From Candidatus Zixiibacteriota bacterium (GTDB taxonomy: Bacteria; Zixibacteria; MSB-5A5; GN15; JACZUZ01), in contig JACZUZ010000038.1 of assembly GCA_022572905.1 (NCBI GenBank), forward strand, positions 1-9,780: a stretch of DNA of 9,780 nt. The letters are read 5' to 3'. The position numbers were made by a program, and so were the translations under genes. Every line of letters begins with the position of its first letter. Position 1 is the first letter of the stretch. The notes beneath the pieces are model-generated. The model searched no databases and was not told the origin of the DNA. It saw only the letters and a list, made by a program, of their open reading frames with translations. Positions 1 to 5,447 of this stretch are shown here, piece after piece.

Positions 1-368
1 CTTTCCGCCTCGCGAACTTTTTGCATCAGAACCTGCTTGGCGGATGCGATCGCGTTGCGTCCGAATCCCTCATGGTCGAGGTAAATTTCCATTTCATCGC
101 CCACCCGCGCAGATTTATCCAATTCTTTGGCCTCAGCCAGGCTGATTTCTGTTACTGGATCCGCCTCGCCCTCAACTACGGCCTTAACGGCGATTATTAC
201 GATTTCGCCTTCCTTCTTATTAAAAGAATATGAAATGTTCTCGGCGTCGGGGAATTTCTTCCTGGCGGCCGCCAACATACTGGCGCCAATCGTATCAACT
301 ACCACATCGAAATCGATATGCTTCTCCCGCGCGAGAACTGTCATTGCTTCGACTAAATCATAGCCCAT
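1..368 (-). CDS. nusA: Transcription termination/antitermination factor NusA, N-terminal part (cut by window edge)
   Basis: NusA binds RNA polymerase and nascent RNA and controls pausing, termination and antitermination. The window holds 122 codons from the ATG at 368; the rest lies beyond base 1. The translation opens MGYDLVEAMTVLAREKHID, then has an AAARKKFPDAEN segment and ends GFGRNAIASAKQVLMQKVRE. That is the NusA N-terminal RNA-polymerase-binding domain, whose typical end is FGR..A..AKQV..Q..RE. The S1 and KH domains are not visible here. It lies 77 bases after rimP, in the order rimP-nusA that is widely conserved and usually followed by infB. The start has only a weak purine stretch (GAAG) about 7 bases upstream; a better AAGGA is about 16 bases away. 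Family call is sure; the exact start is likely because the protein begins where the family begins. Confidence 0.95.
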   Translation of the reverse strand, partial: MGYDLVEAMTVLAREKHIDFDVVVDTIGASMLAAARKKFPDAENISYSFNKKEGEIVIIAVKAVVEGEADPVTEISLAEAKELDKSARVGDEMEIYLDHEGFGRNAIASAKQVLMQKVREAE

Positions 369-445
369 AATTCTTCGTTATTCCTTACGTTTGAACCGCT
401 TTCCCCTTTGTCCTCAAGAATCCGATTGGAAATTTGCGCGGCTCG

Positions 446-892
446 CTATAATTCCTCTTTCGCCAGCTTGATGTCTTTTAGCTGAACTATTGTTTCCGAC
501 CCGTCAATTTCAAACCGGGCCACGCCGTTTTCCACGCTCGATAGGGTCCCCTGGAGTGTGGATTTCGTTGCGTCTAGAAATTCGATCCGGACCAACCGAC
601 CAAGTTTGCGTTTGAAGTCGCGCTCAGTTTTGAGGGGACGGTCAACGCCCGGGGAAGAAACCTCAAGAGTGTATTCACTCTCGAAGTAGTCGTTTTGTTC
701 GATAACAGGAGAAAGCAACCGTGAAATGGTTACGCAATTGTCCAGTGTGACTCCTTTTTCAGAATCCACAAACAATTGTAGTCTACTATTCCTGCCAAAA
801 CGCGCTAGCTTTACCTCCACTAGTTCAAAGCCTGAGTCGGCCAAAATCGTCTCGAGGTCAGATGCGATTCTCTCTTTTAATTCCTCCGACAC
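446..892 (-). CDS. rimP: Ribosome maturation factor RimP
   Basis: RimP assists maturation of the 30S ribosomal subunit in the cytoplasm. The 148-residue product has the family's usual length of about 150. The signature LEVSSPGVDRPL lies at residues 76-87, between the N-terminal alpha/beta domain (with VEVKLARFGR and LQLFVD) and the small C-terminal SH3-like domain (VRIEFLDATKSTLQGTL). I chose the GTG at 892. It sits just after an AAGGAG, and the protein then begins like other RimP proteins (VSEELKERIASDLE). A longer frame from a TTG at 970 would run through the -35 box, the -10 box and the leader hairpin, and adds an implausible Trp/Cys-rich extension. nusA follows after 77 bases. Expression is probably set by the promoter and hairpin described just upstream. 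Confidence 0.95.
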   Translation of the reverse strand: MSEELKERIASDLETILADSGFELVEVKLARFGRNSRLQLFVDSEKGVTLDNCVTISRLLSPVIEQNDYFESEYTLEVSSPGVDRPLKTERDFKRKLGRLVRIEFLDATKSTLQGTLSSVENGVARFEIDGSETIVQLKDIKLAKEEL

Positions 893-895
893 AAG

Positions 896-901
896 CTCCT
901 T
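896..901 (-). promoter_or_regulatory. Ribosome binding site of rimP (AAGGAG)
   Basis: AAGGAG on the minus strand lies three bases before the GTG at 892. It is the strongest Shine-Dalgarno sequence in the window, though its spacing is short. It decides the rimP start, because no other in-frame start codon lies close to it. Confidence 0.7.
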
Positions 902-909
902 AAGACACC

Positions 910-931
910 AAAAAGTGGGTGTGAACCCACT
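910..931 (-). promoter_or_regulatory. rimP leader hairpin with T-run
   Basis: On the minus strand AGTGGGT, a four-base loop TCAC and ACCCACT form a perfect 7-bp stem (914-931), followed by a run of five T's that includes the last base of the stem (910-914). It starts only a few bases after the predicted transcription start and ends about 9 bases before the AAGGAG of rimP. A short GTGGG/CCCAC hairpin with a T-run just ahead of rimP is a known conserved feature, described as the rimP leader, a putative attenuator. Here it could terminate transcripts arriving from proS, attenuate rimP-nusA, or both. The hairpin is seen directly; its role is inferred from position and resemblance. Confidence 0.75.
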
Positions 932-941
932 CCAGAAGGTC

Positions 942-970
942 AGTATACACAAAGAATGGCCGCTCCGCAA
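942..970 (-). promoter_or_regulatory. Predicted sigma-70-type promoter of rimP-nusA
   Basis: On the minus strand TTGCGG (965-970) and TATACT (942-947) are separated by 17 bases. The -10 matches the consensus at five of six positions; the -35 at three. The predicted start, near 935, falls at the foot of the leader hairpin. An A-rich run (971-983, seven A's on the minus strand) lies directly upstream and could act as an UP element. This is a sequence match only. Confidence 0.6.
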
Positions 971-1065
971 CCACTTTTTTTGGCATGTAAGCTCTTATTA
1001 ACCAGCCAGTTAATTGGAGGCTGAAGAGCGGAATATTTTGCCGCAGGTTTCTCAGGCCAGAAATT

Positions 1066-1097
1066 GCGACTTAAGCGAGAGCTTTACAATGAGTCGC
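1066..1097 (-). terminator. Weak hairpin after proS, possible transcript end
   Basis: GCGACT (1066-1071) and AGTCGC (1092-1097) can pair as a 6-bp outer stem, with an inner AAGC/GCTT stem between them. It lies 28 bases after the proS stop. There is no proper T-run, so it is a poor candidate for an intrinsic terminator. The rest of the proS-rimP gap (893-1125) holds the rimP promoter and leader, and I see no gene in it. Confidence 0.2.
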
Positions 1098-1125
1098 TAA
1101 GACATTGTGGAGTAGTACCTTACAC

Positions 1126-2856
1126 CTAGCGGAGTTTTTCGAGCATTTTTCGGACAACTAACACAGAGTCCTCGAGTGAGGCCAGAATCATCTCGCTCTC
1201 GGATCTTGCTTTGATCTCTATTTTGCCTTCCTTTAGCGACTTAGCTCCAATTGTGACCCTGATTGGCAATCCGATGAGGTCAGCGTCGTTGAGCTTCACT
1301 CCGGCGCGTTCAGGGCGGTCGTCGAGGAGAACATCAAAGCCAGCGCTGGTGAGTTCCGAATAGACTTTATCAGCCGCGGCGCGCAATTTTTCGTCCTCAT
1401 AATTGAGGGGAACTATCTCAACCAGGTACGGCGCTATGGCTTTCGGCCAGATAATGCCTTTATCGTCATGATAGCGCTCAATAGCGGCCTGCGCGGTGCG
1501 GGTAATGCCGATGCCGTATGATCCCATGATGAAAGGCTGTTGTTTGCCATCAGCGCCAAGGAACTTCGCATCCATAGATTTGGAGTATTTTGTCCCCAGC
1601 ATAAAAGTATTCCCGACCTCAATGCCTCTCTTGCTCCAGAGCTTGCCGCCGCTTTCGGCGCCACATGCAGGACAAAGCTCACCGTCGGACGCGCTAATCA
1701 GGTCCCCCTGTCCGACGCTCTCAAAATCCCGCCCGAGATTGGCGTTCAGATAATGAGAGTCATTTTCATTTGCGCCAACGATGAAATTTTTCAACAGCGC
1801 CAATTCATTGTCAATATGGATTTTCGCTCCCTTGAGGCCCACCGGTCCCGCGAAACCGACTGGCGCGCCGGTGAGTTTTTCCACCATCTCCGGTCCAGCC
1901 ATCTCGAGTTCTTTGGCTCCGAGATGATTCTTCAGTTTGACTTCGTTTAGTTCGCGATCACCTCTGATCATGACCGCGACCATCTCTCCATCGGCCTTGT
2001 AAATAAGCGTCTTGGCCAGCTTTCGCGCGTCGACTTTTAGAAAACCCGTGACCTGTTCAATCGTACTTGCTCCGGGAGTCTCAATTTTTTCGAGCGGCAG
2101 TTCTTTCTCGTCAGGATCAGGCGGAGTTGAATCGCGAAAAGTCGCTCGCTCGACATTTGCGGCGTAGTCGCATTTATTGCAAAAGAAAACAGTGTCCTCT
2201 CCCCCGGCTGTATCGACAATAACCATGAACTCATGCGCGCCCTCACCGCCCATATCTCCCGTGTCCGCTTCGACTTTTTTAGTGTCCAGCCCAGCGCGTT
2301 CAAAGACCTTAAAATATGCCTCTACCATTTTCTGATATGATTTGCTATGCGATTCCTGATCGGCGTCGAAGGTGTACGCGTCTTTCATGATGAATTCCCG
2401 CGCTCGCAGTAATCCGAAGCGCGGGCGAATTTCATCGCGGAACTTGGCCTGTATCTGGTAGAGGTTGATTGGAAGCTGGCGATAGCTTTTTAGCTCACCG
2501 GTGATTAATGTGGTAACCACTTCCTCGTGCGTCCCTCCGAGAATCATTTCGCGTTTACCGCGATCCTTGAGGCGCATTTGAATATGCCCAACCGTGTCAT
2601 AGCGGCCAGACTTTTTCCAGACAGCGGACGGCGCCAGAACGGGCATCGTGATTTCTATAGCTCCGGCGGCGTCCATTTCTTCGCGGACAATCTGCGAGAA
2701 TTTGCGAAGCGTTCTTTGCATTAAGGGGAGATAAATATAAACTCCCGCTGCAAGTCTGCGGATATACCCTGCGCGCAACAAAAGCTGATGAGAAATCAAC
2801 TCCGCGTCAGCGGGAGCGTCTCTGAGTGTCGGTATGTATGTATGTGTCCACTTCAT
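1126..2856 (-). CDS. proS: Prolyl-tRNA synthetase (bacterial type with editing domain)
   Basis: ProRS charges tRNA-Pro with proline in the cytoplasm. The 576-residue product has the normal length of the bacterial form. Class II features appear in order: motif 1 region at about 38-75, the TxE loop GTHEEV at 108-113, motif 2 (FRDEIRPRFGLLRAREFIMKD) at 139-159, and motif 3 (MGSYGIGITR) at 444-453. Between motifs 2 and 3 (about 225-405) is the YbaK-like insertion domain that hydrolyses Ala-tRNA-Pro. It carries the conserved AKTLIYK lysine (K282) and RGDRELNEVK (298-307). CxxC pairs at 226-229 and 395-398 flank it, as in many family members. The C-terminal anticodon-binding domain covers about 475-576. 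The ATG at 2856 is right by family alignment (MKWTHTYIPTLRDAPADAE), although no Shine-Dalgarno is visible. It starts 37 bases after the antiporter gene and could be cotranscribed with it. Confidence 0.97.
   Translation of the reverse strand: MKWTHTYIPTLRDAPADAELISHQLLLRAGYIRRLAAGVYIYLPLMQRTLRKFSQIVREEMDAAGAIEITMPVLAPSAVWKKSGRYDTVGHIQMRLKDRGKREMILGGTHEEVVTTLITGELKSYRQLPINLYQIQAKFRDEIRPRFGLLRAREFIMKDAYTFDADQESHSKSYQKMVEAYFKVFERAGLDTKKVEADTGDMGGEGAHEFMVIVDTAGGEDTVFFCNKCDYAANVERATFRDSTPPDPDEKELPLEKIETPGASTIEQVTGFLKVDARKLAKTLIYKADGEMVAVMIRGDRELNEVKLKNHLGAKELEMAGPEMVEKLTGAPVGFAGPVGLKGAKIHIDNELALLKNFIVGANENDSHYLNANLGRDFESVGQGDLISASDGELCPACGAESGGKLWSKRGIEVGNTFMLGTKYSKSMDAKFLGADGKQQPFIMGSYGIGITRTAQAAIERYHDDKGIIWPKAIAPYLVEIVPLNYEDEKLRAAADKVYSELTSAGFDVLLDDRPERAGVKLNDADLIGLPIRVTIGAKSLKEGKIEIKARSESEMILASLEDSVLVVRKMLEKLR
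2832..2844. repeat. Short GTAT tandem repeat inside the proS start region
   Basis: Three GTAT units plus one G. On the minus strand it encodes part of THTYIPT at residues 4-10 of ProRS. Four-base repeats near a start codon can slip and change the reading frame, but three units is very short and the residues match the family, so chance is likely. Confidence 0.3.
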
Positions 2857-2876
2857 CTTTTGTGTTTTTTCGCAGG

Positions 2877-2900
2877 TGTCAATTCGGTTAATGTCAATTC
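2877..2900. repeat. Direct repeat TGTCAATTC with 15-base period before proS
   Basis: TGTCAATTC occurs at 2877-2885 and again at 2892-2900. On the minus strand each copy contains TTGACA. The distal copy overlaps the end of the antiporter gene and the other lies 21 bases upstream of the proS ATG. Neither TTGACA has a good -10 box at 16-18 bases, so I do not call a promoter. It could be a tandem operator or chance. Confidence 0.4.
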
Positions 2901-4120
2901 AATCCCAAAACTTTCTTGATAGTTAAGCCCTGAACCAGAATAGAGAATACGACAACTATATAGGTCATGGCTACAATTAAATCCCGCGTTTCGCTCGCCG
3001 GAAGAGAAAGCGCCAGCGCTATTGAAATTCCTCCGCGCAATCCTCCCCAGGTTAGGATTCTAACGGCGTTGTCGCTGAATTCGCGACGGAACTTGAGCGC
3101 GTTTATAGCTCCCCAAACGCTCAAGAGTCTCGCCAGAAGCGTTAACGGAATCGCAATTAGACCGGCGATGAGGAAATTCACGCTGAAGCTCAAAGCGATT
3201 GCTTCAAGTCCTATCCAGACGAATAAAGCCGCGTTCAAAGTTTCATCGAGGAACTCCCAGAATTTGTCGAGATGTTCGATGGTGTGATCAGACATAGCGA
3301 AGCGCCGTCCATGATTCCCTATCAGCAATCCGGCCACAACTATCGCGATTGGCCCCGATGTGTGCAGACCGATTGCCAATGAGTATCCGCCGCAAACCAG
3401 CGCGAGAGTCAAAAGGATCTCCACCGAGTGGTCATCCACCCGGCGCAGGAGCTGAAAGGTCAGCCACCCCAGCGCGAGACCGAGAATCACTCCCCCGACA
3501 GCTTCCTGCAAAAACAAAAGCGATACATCCAACGCCGTTGTGGAGGAACCGCCAACAGCAATTCCCGCTACGACACCAAAAACAACAATGCCCACCCCGT
3601 CGTTGAAAAGCGACTCACCGGCGATCTTTGTTTCAAGAGTTTTCGAGATTTTGACAGACTTAAGAATGGCGATTACAGCCACAGGATCGGTCGGCGCTAT
3701 CAGCGCTCCGAATACAAGACAATAGACATAGCTTATTTCGAGTCCGAGCGCGCCCAAAATGAAATACAGCGCTGTTCCCACCAGAAACGTAGTTACCACC
3801 ACGCCGATAGTGGCCAATAATCCAATGATATATTTCTGTTTGAAGAGGTCGTCGAGGTTGATATGCAAGGCGCCGGCAAATAGGAGAAAGCTCAGCATCC
3901 CCTTCATCAGCGTTTCACTGAAATCGACTTCATTTAGAAAAACAGATATTGGCGCAATGAAATCCGCGCCCATGTAGCTTAAGGCAAACAGAGAGACCGA
4001 CATTATCATGCCGACAATCATCACTCCGAGTGAGGTGGGGAGTTTGAAATAGCGATGATTAACAAAGCTCGCCAAGGCGGCGATGGTAATAAAAATTGCG
4101 AATGCGGTGAATATTGTCAT
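2894..4120 (-). CDS. CPA1-type (NhaP-like) cation:proton antiporter
   Basis: An inner-membrane antiporter that probably exchanges Na+ (or K+) for H+ for pH and salt homeostasis. The 408-residue protein is hydrophobic throughout, with about a dozen membrane segments. The CPA1 marks are present: FGALIAPTDPVAV (137-149) in the unwound helix region, ESLFNDGVGIVVF (169-181) with the ion-binding Asn173-Asp174 pair, Arg331 in LLARLLSVWGAI, and the GGLRGGISIALALSLP motif (359-374). It ends straight after the last helix. It therefore lacks the cytoplasmic C-terminal regulatory domain found in longer NhaP and eukaryotic NHE proteins; this is a normal short form, not a truncation. No clear Shine-Dalgarno precedes the ATG at 4120. 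It lies 72 bases after the orphan membrane protein gene and 37 before proS. Ion specificity cannot be read from the sequence. Confidence 0.93.
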   Translation of the reverse strand: MTIFTAFAIFITIAALASFVNHRYFKLPTSLGVMIVGMIMSVSLFALSYMGADFIAPISVFLNEVDFSETLMKGMLSFLLFAGALHINLDDLFKQKYIIGLLATIGVVVTTFLVGTALYFILGALGLEISYVYCLVFGALIAPTDPVAVIAILKSVKISKTLETKIAGESLFNDGVGIVVFGVVAGIAVGGSSTTALDVSLLFLQEAVGGVILGLALGWLTFQLLRRVDDHSVEILLTLALVCGGYSLAIGLHTSGPIAIVVAGLLIGNHGRRFAMSDHTIEHLDKFWEFLDETLNAALFVWIGLEAIALSFSVNFLIAGLIAIPLTLLARLLSVWGAINALKFRREFSDNAVRILTWGGLRGGISIALALSLPASETRDLIVAMTYIVVVFSILVQGLTIKKVLGLN

Positions 4121-4192
4121 GGGTGTTACAATTTTAAATCCCTTAGAGAATTATTAGTTTGATTCGCCCATGCCGGATGATCAGTTGACGAG

Positions 4193-4978
4193 TTATTTAC
4201 CTGAGCTAATCAATTGCGCAGAGCTCATAAGGCTGTCAAACTTATTTGACGAGAACAGACTTGCACTCCATCCAGAATCCTCGAATTCCAGCGCATATTC
4301 CCGCTTGAAATTCAGCGGTTGAGTGGTTAGTTCCCGCTGTTCCCAATAGTAACGAAAGTGTACTCGCAAGTAGATCACTGCCTCGGTTCCGAACACAGTC
4401 GGCATGCGGTCCACGATGTGTTGACCGGGAGCTACGACGGTGGAAAGCTCATTGAAATCTGATTTCCACTTATTATTGCTAATGATTTCATAATACACAG
4501 TATCAAGTGCTGCTGGTGTCTGCCCAACATTCTTAATCGTAATTGACAAGCTGTTGAATAAAGATGAGTCGCTGATGATGCCATCCGGAGTCCTGACGGG
4601 TTTAGACCAGGGATTTATGTCTTTCTTTGGTACGATTGATTTCATGGTCAACACTGGCCTAGTTGAATTCCATACGGCCTCTGTCTGCTTGATAGCTGTT
4701 TCCACCTGTTTCTCAATAGACTGCAAGGTCAACCACCCAACCGTGACAGCTCCTGCGATAAGCACCAATCCGATAACATCCTTGAAGCGTGTGATCCAAC
4801 GCGGCCAAGGAACAATCTCTTCTTTCTTGGAATCACTAAGTTGCGATGTGGCAAATTGAGTGTCGTGCTCACGGGATGAAATCTCAGTCGTTTCGTCCAC
4901 ACTGTTGCGGTGGCCTGCAGAGTCCTGCTCTCTAGCTGAATCTCCCGAATAACGGTTTTTTTCTTCTGAATTGCTCAT
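4193..4978 (-). CDS. Single-pass membrane protein of unknown function, directly behind tRNA-Arg
   Basis: I do not recognise this 261-residue protein as a named family. Residues 1-60 are hydrophilic, Ser/Glu/Asp-rich and probably disordered. A membrane helix at about 66-87 (DVIGLVLIAGAVTVGWLTLQ) is followed by a short helix (SIEKQVETAIKQTEAVW). The rest, about 105-250, looks like a beta-rich domain, with ITIKNVGQTPAALDTVYYEI (145-164) as its clearest segment. This NVGxTPA pattern recurs in poorly characterised, sporadically distributed membrane proteins. Arg/Lys residues before the helix predict N-terminus inside and C-terminal domain outside the cytoplasm. The ATG is only seven bases beyond the tRNA 3' end, and no later in-frame ATG would keep the helix. 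A hand count gives about 47% G+C for 4261-4980, against mid-50s in sampled rows of the antiporter gene. It may be an acquired gene. Confidence 0.75.
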   Translation of the reverse strand: MSNSEEKNRYSGDSAREQDSAGHRNSVDETTEISSREHDTQFATSQLSDSKKEEIVPWPRWITRFKDVIGLVLIAGAVTVGWLTLQSIEKQVETAIKQTEAVWNSTRPVLTMKSIVPKKDINPWSKPVRTPDGIISDSSLFNSLSITIKNVGQTPAALDTVYYEIISNNKWKSDFNELSTVVAPGQHIVDRMPTVFGTEAVIYLRVHFRYYWEQRELTTQPLNFKREYALEFEDSGWSASLFSSNKFDSLMSSAQLISSGK

Positions 4979-4985
4979 AATTTAC

Positions 4986-5057
4986 TACCCCCGTCAGGAA
5001 TCGAACCTGAATTTCCGGCTCCGGAGGCCGACGCGTTATCCGTTACACCACGGGGGC
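4986..5057 (-). tRNA. tRNA-Arg, anticodon CCG
   Basis: The 72 bases fold as a full cloverleaf. The acceptor GCCCCCG pairs with CGGGGGT (one G-T at the end), and the discriminator is A. The D stem is GTGT/ACGC with an 8-base loop. The anticodon stem is TCGGC/GCCGG around the loop CTCCGGA, giving anticodon CCG at 5022-5024, which reads the Arg codon CGG. The T arm is TCAGG, TTCGAAT, CCTGA. The variable region has four bases. CCA is not encoded, so it must be added after 3' processing. A promoter lies about 30 bases upstream, and there is no terminator before the next ORF. Confidence 0.96.
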
Positions 5058-5083
5058 GAGTTGCGGGCTGGTGACCCGTCGCC

Positions 5084-5113
5084 ATAGTAACGGCATGTCT
5101 GGAATGATGTCAA
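5084..5113 (-). promoter_or_regulatory. Predicted promoter of tRNA-Arg
   Basis: On the minus strand a perfect TTGACA (5108-5113) is followed after 18 bases by TACTAT (5084-5089, four of six matches). The predicted start near 5077 gives a 5' leader of about 20 bases before the tRNA. The bases between the -10 and the start are G/C-rich (GGCGACGGG), the type of discriminator seen at stringently controlled stable-RNA promoters. Inferred from sequence only. Confidence 0.65.
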
Positions 5114-5156
5114 ATGCGGAATAATTGATGGACAGATTTGCGCGAAAGGCGCCCAA

Positions 5157-5447
5157 CTAAAGCAGAAAACTCGCAGCCAGCGCGGCCCAGAGGATGGCCA
5201 CTGAGAAATAACCGACCTTACGGCCTTTGGCGGATATCAGAATCAGGACCGTAAACAATAGCGCGAATCCGATTCGGGCCGGACCGCGCCACATATAGAG
5301 AACCCCAAACGTCTGGCCCAATAGCATAAACGCCGAACCTAGCAGTCCCAGATAAAGCGAAATCTGGCTTGGCCTCGGTTGTGGGGCCGGGGCGTTTTCT
5401 TGCTGGTCTTTAGGCTCCATAGTTTCTAAGGAAGTTTTGGATTCCAT
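5157..5447 (-). CDS. Small hydrophobic membrane protein of unknown function
   Basis: The product has 96 residues from the ATG at 5447, or 87 from the ATG at 5420. Neither start has a Shine-Dalgarno. Both lie inside the end of the amidase gene (overlap 38 or 11 bases), so translation is probably coupled to it. The N-terminal 28 residues are hydrophilic, with a proline/alanine stretch (ENAPAPQPRPSQ). Three hydrophobic segments follow: about 29-52 (LYLGLLGSAFMLLGQTFGVLYMW), 58-73 and 78-96, the last ending at the C-terminus. No catalytic motif is visible and I cannot name a family. The overlap with the amidase suggests a link to the envelope; this is context only. Confidence 0.7.
   Translation of the reverse strand: MESKTSLETMEPKDQQENAPAPQPRPSQISLYLGLLGSAFMLLGQTFGVLYMWRGPARIGFALLFTVLILISAKGRKVGYFSVAILWAALAASFLL

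Noticed and set aside
893..970. A longer rimP starting at a TTG at 970.
   Set aside because: The TTG is the -35 box itself, the extension is not RimP-like, and the GTG at 892 has an AAGGAG.
900..986. A 28-codon ATG-started ORF on the minus strand (begins MPKKVVAERPFF) that ends within the rimP ribosome-binding site, like a leader peptide.
   Set aside because: It spans both the -35 and -10 boxes and the hairpin, so the main rimP transcript would not contain its start. An open frame this short is expected by chance in a 233-base gap.
1540..1950. Plus-strand open frames inside proS (1540-1950) and inside the antiporter gene (3428-3820).
   Set aside because: Both lie wholly opposite minus-strand genes with intact family motifs, and their products have no recognisable domain.
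1630..2190. Two CxxC pairs in ProRS that could suggest an unusual zinc site.
   Set aside because: Cys pairs flanking the editing domain occur in many bacterial ProRS proteins, so they are not novel here.
4121..4985. Search for an att-type repeat of the tRNA-Arg 3' end flanking the orphan gene.
   Set aside because: Only the six bases ATTTAC recur at both ends (4195-4200 and 4980-4985); too short to support an integration site.
5125..5156. GC-rich inverted repeat (GCGC/GCGC) after the small membrane protein gene as a terminator.
   Set aside because: The stem is only about four base pairs and no T-run follows on the minus strand.
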